A stretch of 64,000 nt of DNA from Actinomyces johnsonii (lineage in GTDB: Bacteria > Actinomycetota > Actinomycetes > Actinomycetales > Actinomycetaceae): contig NZ_VICB01000003.1 in assembly GCF_006546835.1 (NCBI RefSeq), forward strand, positions 372,001-436,000, read 5' to 3'. The first letter of the stretch is position 1. Each line of letters opens with the position of its first letter. A model generated the notes under the pieces. That model searched no databases, had not been told where the DNA came from, and was given only the letters and a program-made list of their open reading frames with translations. The translations under genes and the position numbers were made by a program. Positions 54,604 to 61,857 of the stretch are shown piece after piece.

Positions 54604-55779
54604 ATGGGCTCAGGCGGCAGGTCCTACGACGATCAGGGGAGCGGTTCATCCGAGCTGCGCCCCTTGGTATTCCCCAACAGCGCGGCTCGAAGGAAGCAGT
54701 GGATCTCATGGGGACTTGGTGTCAGCGCTCTCGTCGTCCTGGTCGGCTCCTTCATACTCATGCAGGTGGTCGCTGCGAATGCAGTCGCGGTGCGTGATGG
54801 TGTCGGCTGGGTGCTGGCACTACTCGCCGGCCTTCTCCTGGCGCCCCTTCCGCTGGTCATGTACTCGATGCTGATGGCCCTTGGCTCCTTGCGCAGCAGA
54901 GCTGGAATGCGCGTGGACGCGGGTGGGATCCATCTGAGCTCGGAGAGAGGGGACAGGACGTTGGACTGGGACAGCGTGCGCGGTCATATCGACGTCGTCG
55001 TGACCACCTGCTCGTCTCAGTTGAGCAGGGCGTCGGCCTTCATCCGCACCGTTGTGGTCCTCGGAGGCGATCGGATCGAGCTTCCCTGGCTCGATGTCAC
55101 GGGGGCTGACGAGCGCCAGGCGCAGCAGCGGGTGCGGGAGCACGCCGTCGACCTCCTGGCCCGGGACCCGCATCCAGAGGTCTCGGTCCTGCCTGCGGAA
55201 TCGGGACTGAAGCGCCCCGCGTCCCTTCTTATGGAACAGTTCAGCGCCAACGGAGGCGCGACGTCGCTCACTGTGCGCTGCTTCGCCCTCATTCCGCCTC
55301 TTGCCCTGGCCGCCGAGCTCGCCGCCCTCATCTGGGGCGGTTCGGGATACACCCTTCCCCTCCTCGTCATTCCGAGGGCTGTTGGCCTGGTGGACCTGTG
55401 CGCGCTGGTGTACCTGGTGGTGCTGTCCTCCTGGCTGCATGCGCCGACCTACGTCATCGCTGACGCCTCAGGGCTGACGGTCCATGGGCGTCAGGGCCGC
55501 TGGAAGGGGCAGTACGCGCTGACCTGGGATCAGGTGCGCGGTCGTCTGGAATCGCAGGTCGTCAAGGTTCCCGCGGGCTGGGAGGCGCAGGTCGTGTGCC
55601 GCGCCGACGACGGGCGCGATGTCGTTCTGACGGGGGCCTCGTTGCTTGCCCCGGATGAGCGCACGGCCAGGCGCATGGCGCACGAGCGCATCGCCCTCAT
55701 TTCCTCCTACGATCCGGCTGGCCCATCGGCGGACGAGGAGATCTACTCCTCGATGCGGTTGCCGTCCTCGTCGAGGTAG
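54604..55779 (+). CDS. Two-repeat membrane protein with PH-like segments
   Basis: A 391-residue protein. ATG 54604 follows AGGAGG. Two halves show the same plan: two membrane helices (about 36-58 and 66-90; then about 225-245 and 255-280), each pair followed by a beta-rich soluble part (MRVDAGGIHLSSERGDRTLDWDSVRGHI; ADASGLTVHGRQGRWKGQYALTWDQVRGRL). This suggests an internal duplication of a membrane + PH-like unit. Function unknown. The 3' end overlaps the convergent tandem-paralogue gene by 37 bases. Confidence 0.75.
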   Translation: MGSGGRSYDDQGSGSSELRPLVFPNSAARRKQWISWGLGVSALVVLVGSFILMQVVAANAVAVRDGVGWVLALLAGLLLAPLPLVMYSMLMALGSLRSRAGMRVDAGGIHLSSERGDRTLDWDSVRGHIDVVVTTCSSQLSRASAFIRTVVVLGGDRIELPWLDVTGADERQAQQRVREHAVDLLARDPHPEVSVLPAESGLKRPASLLMEQFSANGGATSLTVRCFALIPPLALAAELAALIWGGSGYTLPLLVIPRAVGLVDLCALVYLVVLSSWLHAPTYVIADASGLTVHGRQGRWKGQYALTWDQVRGRLESQVVKVPAGWEAQVVCRADDGRDVVLTGASLLAPDERTARRMAHERIALISSYDPAGPSADEEIYSSMRLPSSSR

Positions 55780-56333
55780 TAGCCCTCGTCATCGATCGGG
55801 CGGAAGGTCATCCGGCCATCGGCGATCTCCTCGGCGAAGTGCTCCCGGGTCATCATGCGAACTTTGCGTCCTCGTTCCTTGAGCTCCTCATAACTCACTG
55901 ATGTGTCCCACGGTTTTTCAATCGAGCAAATAACGATGATGAAGAACAGACATACGAAACCTGTCATGTACAGGGCTGTGGGCAACGTCGGGATGAAGAA
56001 GACTGATGCAGCGGCTGCAACGGGCGCGAACACGAAAGAGATGACCGCTGCTGCTGCTCCCTTATAGTCTGGCGATCGTCTGGCTCGCATGATGAGGCGT
56101 ATCATGGCGGTGTCGACCGTCTTGCGGACAAGAACTGTCAGGATAGCGATCCCTGTCACCTGATTGAAATCCAAGCCTGATTGGGTAAGTGTCGACCATA
56201 CTGCGACCAGTGCTCCGAGTATGATTGCCTCAGGGATTCCCACAATGACTTGCCCCATTATTGTTGTCTGAAGAGGGATTGGGGACTCCCAAGGTTCTTT
56301 ACGTGCTTCGCTATTAACTATGTTCGCTTTCAT
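55743..56333 (-). CDS. Membrane protein, tandem paralogue family (copy 1)
   Basis: A 196-residue protein with four membrane helices in two pairs (VIVGIPEAIILGALVAVWSTL; a second near ILTVLVRKTVDTAMI; VISFVFAPVAAAASVFFIP; YMTGFVCLFFIIVICSIE). A hydrophilic tail follows: KPWDTSVSYEELKERGR, then TREHFAEEIADGRMTFRPID and GYYLDEDGNRIE. The tail is nearly identical to that of copy 2 at 56.5 kb. The 5' half is AT-richer than the tail. No known family recognised. The conserved SYEE(L/M)KERGR segment directly after the last helix probably lies in the cytoplasm. Confidence 0.75.
   Translation of the reverse strand: MKANIVNSEARKEPWESPIPLQTTIMGQVIVGIPEAIILGALVAVWSTLTQSGLDFNQVTGIAILTVLVRKTVDTAMIRLIMRARRSPDYKGAAAAVISFVFAPVAAAASVFFIPTLPTALYMTGFVCLFFIIVICSIEKPWDTSVSYEELKERGRKVRMMTREHFAEEIADGRMTFRPIDDEGYYLDEDGNRIEE
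55751..55855. repeat. Direct repeat, copy A (105 bp)
   Basis: It matches 56550-56654 at about 102 of 105 bases. It encodes the C-terminal tails of paralogue copies 1 and 2. The rest of the two genes has diverged much more, so this part has been recently duplicated or kept alike by gene conversion. Confidence 0.9.
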
Positions 56334-56523
56334 GTTAATGCTGTGGGGTTTGTTCGCAGAGTCAGCGGATGGGTGCGTGTATGCAGGTATGTTTAATGTG
56401 GATCGCCAAGTGTGTTTGCAGGGGGTGTGCGTCGGTCGCTTCGCTTAATTCGTCGGGGCGGTCTGCGGTCTCTAAGACATGTCCATGATTCTAGAGAATT
56501 TCGCATTGCTTGCCAGCTGGTTG

Positions 56524-57129
56524 TCACTGGTTGGTTGATCGGTCTGTCTCGATGCGGTTGCCGTCCTCGTCGAGCAAGTAGCCCTCGTCATCGATCGGGC
56601 GGAAGGTCATCCGGCCGTCGGCGATCTCCTCGGCGAAGTGCTCCCGGGTCATCAGTCGGGTCTGGCGGCCGCGTTCCTTCATCTCCTCATAGGACATCGA
56701 AGTCTTCCACGGCTGTTCCAGCGTGCATGCGATGAGCATGAACAGTGCCCACGTGACCAGGGTCAACTGAGTGAGGGAGTGCGGTGCGAAGACCATGGCC
56801 GCCAGCGCTCCGCCGATGGCGGGGCAGATGATAGCGGCCACGGTTCGTTGTATTGCGTTCATGTCGTTGGTGCGCAGAATGCGCATGGTCAGGCGCATCG
56901 AGGAGGCGTCGAGGACCTCGCGCACCGCGGTCGCCAGAATGGCGAATCCCGTGACCTGGTCGGAGCCGAGTCCGGCGTGGGTGAGGGTGGACCAGGCGGC
57001 CACGACCACCCCTAGCGCGACTGCTTCAAGAATGCCGAGACCGATCCGTCCGTACACCACTCCCCGCAGGGGGACGGCAGGCTTCCAGCGCTGGTGGTTC
57101 GGCGTGTGAGCGATGCTGCGCGTGCTCAT
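56524..57129 (-). CDS. Membrane protein, tandem paralogue family (copy 2)
   Basis: A 201-residue homologue of the 55.7 kb protein. It has the same helix order (LGILEAVALGVVVAAWSTLTHAG; ILATAVREVLDASSMRLTM; AAIICPAIGGALAAMVFAP; LVTWALFMLIACTLE), then QPWKTSMSYEEMKERGR and the shared tail TREHFAEEIADGRMTFRPID. It begins MSTRSIAHTPNHQRWKPAV. Higher GC than copy 1. It is separated from copy 1 by about 190 bases. Role unknown. Confidence 0.75.
   Translation of the reverse strand: MSTRSIAHTPNHQRWKPAVPLRGVVYGRIGLGILEAVALGVVVAAWSTLTHAGLGSDQVTGFAILATAVREVLDASSMRLTMRILRTNDMNAIQRTVAAIICPAIGGALAAMVFAPHSLTQLTLVTWALFMLIACTLEQPWKTSMSYEEMKERGRQTRLMTREHFAEEIADGRMTFRPIDDEGYLLDEDGNRIETDRSTNQ
56550..56654. repeat. 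Direct repeat, copy B (105 bp)
   Basis: The partner of 55751-55855, with three mismatches seen by eye. It covers the 3' end of paralogue copy 2. Confidence 0.9.
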
Positions 57130-57231
57130 GTGTCCTCCTACCGCGTCTCGCAGCTACAGGCATCACCCCTTCACACTACCCACGATGTGACCTCAGTCGC
57201 ACTTGATGATTGTCGGGGTGGGTGCTGCCAT

Positions 57232-57350
57232 CGTGACGTCTAGTGGATGCCTGGGTACCTTTAGTGTTGGTAACTAGGGATGGAATAGTTCCCCGAGCGC
57301 CGATTCTTAGAGCCCCGCTTTTATGTGGGGCTTCTTCGTGAATAAGAGGA
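57232..57350 (+). ncRNA. Candidate structured leader RNA upstream of the DUF3800 gene remnant
   Basis: Two hairpins precede the DUF3800-like start. A weak one is AACTA (57272-57276) with TAGTT (57286-57290). A strong one is AGCCCC (57311-57316) with GGGGCT (57327-57332), followed by TCTT. Structured RNA motifs named DUF3800-I and onward have been reported upstream of genes of this family, so the position fits. I cannot match a specific motif by eye; a simple terminator is the alternative. Confidence 0.4.
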
Positions 57351-57354
57351 TGCA

Positions 57355-57585
57355 GTGTTTCTTGCGTATATCGATGAAACCGGAGAGTCGGGCGCCTATG
57401 TTGGGGCTGGGTACCCAAAGTTTCATGCCCGTGCCGCATTTGGGTATGCAGGATTTGTGATTCTTGAGGCGGCTGTCAGAGATTTTGGTGCTCGATTTCA
57501 GTATGAGAAATTCGTGCTCTTCAAGACGGAGATCGAGACGGTGGAAAACCCTGGATGGTGGGGTGGAACGGGCCTTCACCTATGA
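57355..57585 (+). pseudogene. Truncated DUF3800 family gene
   Basis: The frame starts at GTG 57355 after a good ribosome site (AAGAGGA). It encodes MFLAYIDETGESGAYVGAG, GYAGFVILEAAVRDFGARF and FKTEIETVENPGWWG, which is the N-terminal part of DUF3800 proteins (often phage- or defence-associated). It then ends after 76 residues; the family is normally over 200 residues. The following DNA continues briefly in another frame without the expected conserved blocks, so the gene is broken by a frameshift and/or deletion. It probably derives from a mobile element. Confidence 0.6.
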
Positions 57586-57795
57586 ATCGAAGCTGCATCT
57601 CCATAATCGATCCCTGAGCGATATTCATCACTCGCGTCTGATTGATCGGAACAGACCACTCCATCCTCGGCCAGTCGGGCAACTTCTCGAAGGCAGTATT
57701 GATCCCGATGTTGCGCGCAAAATGAGGGGGATTGTGGAATCGGGGCGACGTCGATCTGCCGATCGCTGATGCGATCCGCACCGGTGGTTCGGCGC
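57586..57795. other. Remnant sequence between the DUF3800 fragment and paralogue copy 3
   Basis: No intact gene. On the minus strand, about 57560-57760 reads as a protein-like stretch (NIGINTAFEKLPDWPRMEW, SVPINQTRVMNIAQGSIMEM) without a proper start or stop context. It may be a decayed gene fragment of unknown family. Confidence 0.35.
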
Positions 57796-58368
57796 CTACG
57801 GCGTTGTGCGGGTCAGTGCCGCCCGGCTGAGCTCGGGGACGTACCGGCGGCCGTCGCGGAAGTCGGCGGTGACGTACTCCGGCGGGATCGGATGGGACTG
57901 ATGGATGTGCTCCTGAAGGGCGTCGTAGCCGAGCGAGGTGTCCCACGGCTTCTCAATAACAGCGACGAAGGCCATGAACGGCAGCCACGTGAGCACCGTC
58001 AGCGCCGTCGTCGACGCCGGAGCAACGAGCCAGGCGGCCAGGAACCCGGCGACGGCGGGGCAGAGTACGGCGACAAGAGTCAGCAGCAGGCCGTGAGCGT
58101 CCCGGGAGCGCCACAGGCGCATGATGAGCCGGTGGGCGGAAGCGTCAATGGCCTCGCGCACCGTCACCGCCACCAGGGAGAACAATGCTGCCCGTCCGAA
58201 CCCCAGGCCGGTCCCGGTCAGCGCGGACCACACGCACACGATCACCGTCATCCCGATGACCCCGGGCACCCCGAGGATCAGACGCCCCACCACCATCGCC
58301 GAGACCGGGGCGACAGGTCTCCAATGGCTGTGTCCTGCGCCGCTCCGTCCCGTACCACCCTCGCTCAT
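57796..58368 (-). CDS. Membrane protein, tandem paralogue family (copy 3, divergent)
   Basis: About 190 residues from ATG 58368 (ribosome site GGGGAGCT). It has the same plan as the 55.7 and 56.5 kb proteins: VGRLILGVPGVIGMTVIVCVWSALTGTGLG, VAVTVREAIDASAHRLIMRL, LVAVLCPAVAGFLAAWLV, LTWLPFMAFVAVIEKPWDTSLGYDALQEH. Its tail differs (PPEYVTADFRDGRRYVPELS) and lacks the FRPIDDEGY block. This marks it as an older copy. Function unknown. It is separated from the other copies by the DUF3800 remnant. Confidence 0.75.
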   Translation of the reverse strand: MSEGGTGRSGAGHSHWRPVAPVSAMVVGRLILGVPGVIGMTVIVCVWSALTGTGLGFGRAALFSLVAVTVREAIDASAHRLIMRLWRSRDAHGLLLTLVAVLCPAVAGFLAAWLVAPASTTALTVLTWLPFMAFVAVIEKPWDTSLGYDALQEHIHQSHPIPPEYVTADFRDGRRYVPELSRAALTRTTP

Positions 58369-58619
58369 AGCTCCCCTTCTGTCCGGTCTGATCGCGAATT
58401 CAACCGTTTGAGCCATTCTACTAAGCCTGCGGAAGACATCTCCTGCCGGCGCCGCGGTCGGCGCCTTAGTGGACCGTGCCCTACCATCGGGCCAGCTCGC
58501 CGCATTGAAAGGGCCCTATGGCCGCGCTCGCTGCTCGTCAATGACGCGCTCATGGAGCCGGACGGCATTCGTCGGGCGTTCGTCGAGGTGGGGCCCGCCA
58601 CCCTTGTCCCGGTTTCATC

Positions 58620-59747
58620 ATGATGGTTGAAGATCATGCGTATTCTGTGACCGTGAGTCCGGACCATCAGCATGCCAACGGCGAGATCGACATCGCCTCC
58701 CTCCATGCTCAGGACTCCACCGGGCTGCTGGATCAGATCGACCGCGCCGTGGTCTGGGACATCCCCCTGACGACACCGTTTCGCGGCATTACCCGCCGCG
58801 ACGGCGTCCTTCTCCACGGCCCGGGCGGCTGGGGAGAGGTGGCGCCCTTCTGGGACTACGGGTCGGAAGCCAGCGCGCCCTGGCTCGCCGCAGGACTATC
58901 CCAGGCCCTGGGTCGCGCCTTCCTGCCCCGCTACCGCGAGAGCATTGCCGTCAACGTGACTGTCCCCGAGGTCGGCGCCGAGGACGCGGCCGAGATGGTG
59001 CGTTCCTCCGGAGCCAGAACTGCCAAGGTCAAGGTCTCCGGCAGGCCCGAGCAGCGCGCCGCCGATCTCGAACGGCTCGAAGCGGTCCGCTCGGCCGTGG
59101 GGCGGGCGGGAAAGGTGCGCATCGACGTCAACGGCGCCTGGGACGTGGACACTGCCCGCGAGAACCTGCCGCGCATGGACCGTGCCGCCGGGGGCCTGGA
59201 GTACGTCGAGCAGCCCTGCGCCGCCGTCTACGACCTGGCCGACCTGCGCCGCGCCGTCGACGTGCCCATCGCCGCGGATGAGTCGATCCGGCTGTCGGCC
59301 AACCCGTTGGAGGTCGTGCACCGGCGCGCAGCCGACGTCGCCATCCTCAAGGTTGCGCCGCTGGGCGGCGTGAACCGGGCCCTGGACATGGCCGAGCGCC
59401 TCGGGCTGCCTGCCGTCGTCTCCTCGGCCCTGGACACCTCCGTGGGCATCATGGCCGGTACCACCCTCGCCTTCAGCCTGCCGTCCCTGAGCCACGCCTG
59501 CGGTCTGGGGACCGTACGCCTGCTGACCCAGGACGTCGCCGAGCCCAGCGTTGTCCCCCACAACGGGACCCTGCGCCTCGATGCCGGTGCCCCCGTCTCC
59601 GAGCGCCTCCTGGGCGAGGTGAAGGCGGGCCCCTACCTCACCAAGCACTGGGAGACGCGCCTGCTGCACCTGGCCGGCGCCCTGCACGCCCGTCGCCAGC
59701 GTGAGGCCCGCGACCCGAGCCGGGCCGTGGCCGGGCTGCCCCTGTGA
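58620..59747 (+). CDS. menC: o-Succinylbenzoate synthase
   Basis: A 375-residue enolase-superfamily enzyme. Catalytic marks are the lysine pair TAKVKVSG, the metal ligands in RIDVNGAWD, EYVEQPC and AADESIR, and the second-half lysine ILKVAPLGGVNRAL. It dehydrates SHCHC to o-succinylbenzoate. A later in-frame GTG at 58653 is an alternative start; residues before QIDRAVVWDIPLTTPFRG are not conserved. It is followed by menD (24-base gap), so they are co-transcribed. Confidence 0.93.
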   Translation: MMVEDHAYSVTVSPDHQHANGEIDIASLHAQDSTGLLDQIDRAVVWDIPLTTPFRGITRRDGVLLHGPGGWGEVAPFWDYGSEASAPWLAAGLSQALGRAFLPRYRESIAVNVTVPEVGAEDAAEMVRSSGARTAKVKVSGRPEQRAADLERLEAVRSAVGRAGKVRIDVNGAWDVDTARENLPRMDRAAGGLEYVEQPCAAVYDLADLRRAVDVPIAADESIRLSANPLEVVHRRAADVAILKVAPLGGVNRALDMAERLGLPAVVSSALDTSVGIMAGTTLAFSLPSLSHACGLGTVRLLTQDVAEPSVVPHNGTLRLDAGAPVSERLLGEVKAGPYLTKHWETRLLHLAGALHARRQREARDPSRAVAGLPL

Positions 59748-59771
59748 GGCGCGTGGGAGCCCGCCCGAACT

Positions 59772-61649
59772 GTGATGAAGAGCAGCGGAGGGCGGGCCGT
59801 GCGCTCTCGTATCCTCGCCCCTGTGACCGATTCCGTCATCGATCCCATGGCCGCGCATGCAGGTGATCCTGTGGACCGCCCGCAGATCCCGCCCGCTCTG
59901 GCCGATGCTCGAAGCCTCGTAGCGGCCCTCCTGGACGAAGGCGTCCGTGAGGCAGTCCTGTGCCCGGGATCGCGCAGCGCTCCGCTGGCGGACGCCCTCG
60001 CCGACGCCGCCGAGGCGAACGCCCTGAGCCTGCGGGTCGTCCTGGACGAGCGCAGCGCGGGCTTCATCGCGCTGGGTGCCGCTCGTGCTCACGCTCTGAC
60101 CGGTGCCAGCCGGTGCGCCGCCGTAGTGACCACCTCGGGGACGGCCGTCTCCAACCTCCACCCCGCCGTCAGCGAGGCCGACGCCGCCGGGATCCCCCTG
60201 CTCGTCATCAGCGCCGACCGGCCCCACGAATTGGTGGGCACCGGGGCCAGCCAGACCACCGAGCAGACAGCCCTCCTCTCACCGGCCCTGCGCCTGGCCA
60301 TCGATCTGCCCGCCGACCTGTCCGCCGACCTCGGCAGTGCTGCTGCCCGCGCCGCCATCGCCGGGCAGGTGCGCCGCGCCGTCGCCGCGGCCACGGGGAC
60401 CCTGAGTCGCGACCCGGGGCCGGCTCAGATCAATGCCCGCTTCCGCCCTCCCCTGGCGGTGGAGGGGGCGGCGCCGGCCACTCCACCGGCACCCGGGGCG
60501 CCGGAGGTTCGCGCGGCAGGGGCAGGCGCACCGGTGCCGGCCCCCCAGGCCGAAGGCGTCGAACATGACGGTCGTCAACCTCCCGAGGGGGAGAACCGCG
60601 GAATCGTCGTCGCGGGCGACACCGCCCACCCCGCCGTCGGCGCGCTGGCCAGGTGCCTTGCCGAGCACCTCCACTGGCCGCTCCTGGCGGAGCCCACCTC
60701 GCATGCCCGCAGCGGCCCCCAGGCCCTGCCCCGCTACGCCGAGCTCCTGGCCACCGGACCGGGCCGTGAGCTCGCCGGGCGCGCCGACCACCTCATCGTC
60801 GTCGGCCACCCCAGCCTCAGCCGATCCGTCACCGCCCTTCTGGGGAGCGGCGAACTGGAGACCACCGTTCTGAGCGAGCGTGCCCGGTGGACCGACGTCT
60901 CCGGAAGGGCCCACCGCGTCATCCCCGTCGATGTCCCCGGCCCCTCGTCAGCCGTCCAGGCCTCCTCCCGGGCGGTCCGCCTGGCTACCACCCTCGGGCT
61001 GGGGCGGGCCGATGCCGCCTGGGTCGACTCCTGGCGCCGGGCCGTGGAGGATCTGCCCGAACCGGATCGTCCCGGAAGCGCCGATGCTGCAGCCGATGCC
61101 GCGGTGAAGGCCGTGTGGGAGGCGAGTCTCCTCCCCGGAGCCCCCACTCTGCTGGTCGGCTCCTCCATGACGGTGCGCCGCCTCGACCGCCTCGCCCGCC
61201 CCGGCAGTGCGGCCCCGCAGGCCGTGGCGAACCGTGGTCTGGCAGGAATCGACGGCACTATCGCCACTGGAATCGGGTTGTGGATGGCATCGGGCGAGCC
61301 GGTGCGCGCCATTATGGGAGACCTCGCCTTCCTCCACGACGCCATGTCAATGGGGAGAGGACTCCGTGAGGCGGAGGCGGACTTTCAGGTTATCGTCGTC
61401 GACGATGGCGGAGGAGCGATCTTCTCCCGCCTTGAGTATGCCCACACCGCAGAATCTCAACGGTTCGAAAGGCTCTTCACCACCCCACAGTGTGCGAATA
61501 TTTCCGAACTGGCCGCCGCCCTGGGGGCTCGCGTCCGCATCCCCGAAGACGTCCCGGCCCTCCAGACACTCCTGGCCGAACCGGTCGGCGGCCTCAGCGT
61601 CGTCATCTGGACGGTCGAGGGGCACATGCCTAACGCCCGGACAACATGA
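59772..61649 (+). CDS. menD: SEPHCHC synthase (2-succinyl-5-enolpyruvyl-6-hydroxy-3-cyclohexene-1-carboxylate synthase)
   Basis: Up to 625 residues, a thiamine diphosphate enzyme. Marks are REAVLCPGSRSAPLADALADA, the glutamate region VVLDERSAGFIALGAARA, TSGTAVSNLHPAV, RPHELVGTGASQT and the C-terminal ThDP-binding part MGDLAFLHDAMSM...VVDDGGGAIFS. An Ala/Pro-rich linker of about 50 residues sits between domains (near residues 230-275), longer than in E. coli MenD. The true start may be GTG 59823 or ATG 59847. It catalyses the first committed step after isochorismate. Confidence 0.95.
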   Translation: MMKSSGGRAVRSRILAPVTDSVIDPMAAHAGDPVDRPQIPPALADARSLVAALLDEGVREAVLCPGSRSAPLADALADAAEANALSLRVVLDERSAGFIALGAARAHALTGASRCAAVVTTSGTAVSNLHPAVSEADAAGIPLLVISADRPHELVGTGASQTTEQTALLSPALRLAIDLPADLSADLGSAAARAAIAGQVRRAVAAATGTLSRDPGPAQINARFRPPLAVEGAAPATPPAPGAPEVRAAGAGAPVPAPQAEGVEHDGRQPPEGENRGIVVAGDTAHPAVGALARCLAEHLHWPLLAEPTSHARSGPQALPRYAELLATGPGRELAGRADHLIVVGHPSLSRSVTALLGSGELETTVLSERARWTDVSGRAHRVIPVDVPGPSSAVQASSRAVRLATTLGLGRADAAWVDSWRRAVEDLPEPDRPGSADAAADAAVKAVWEASLLPGAPTLLVGSSMTVRRLDRLARPGSAAPQAVANRGLAGIDGTIATGIGLWMASGEPVRAIMGDLAFLHDAMSMGRGLREAEADFQVIVVDDGGGAIFSRLEYAHTAESQRFERLFTTPQCANISELAAALGARVRIPEDVPALQTLLAEPVGGLSVVIWTVEGHMPNARTT

Positions 61650-61857
61650 ACGACGATAGAGATAGACGGCACCGCACGAGATGAGACTCGGAGGAGAGGC
61701 CCCGGCCCGGACCAACCAGCCTCCCTTTCAGCGCGCTGCGACACAACGGTTATACGATCCACAGCAGAGCCTCAGGCAATAGTCGGAAACGGCACAGAGC
61801 CCTGATATTGGCTACCTGCTGACCTGGACAGGGCGCAAAGCCCGAGGAGGAACACAT

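Noticed and set aside
57311-57332. Possible tRNA or tmRNA 3' end, as a GC stem precedes a T-rich stretch
   Set aside because: No cloverleaf, T-loop or CCA-like context could be found around it.
58896-60227. 443-residue minus-strand frame opposite menC and menD
   Set aside because: Antisense shadow with no domain and typical high-GC composition bias.
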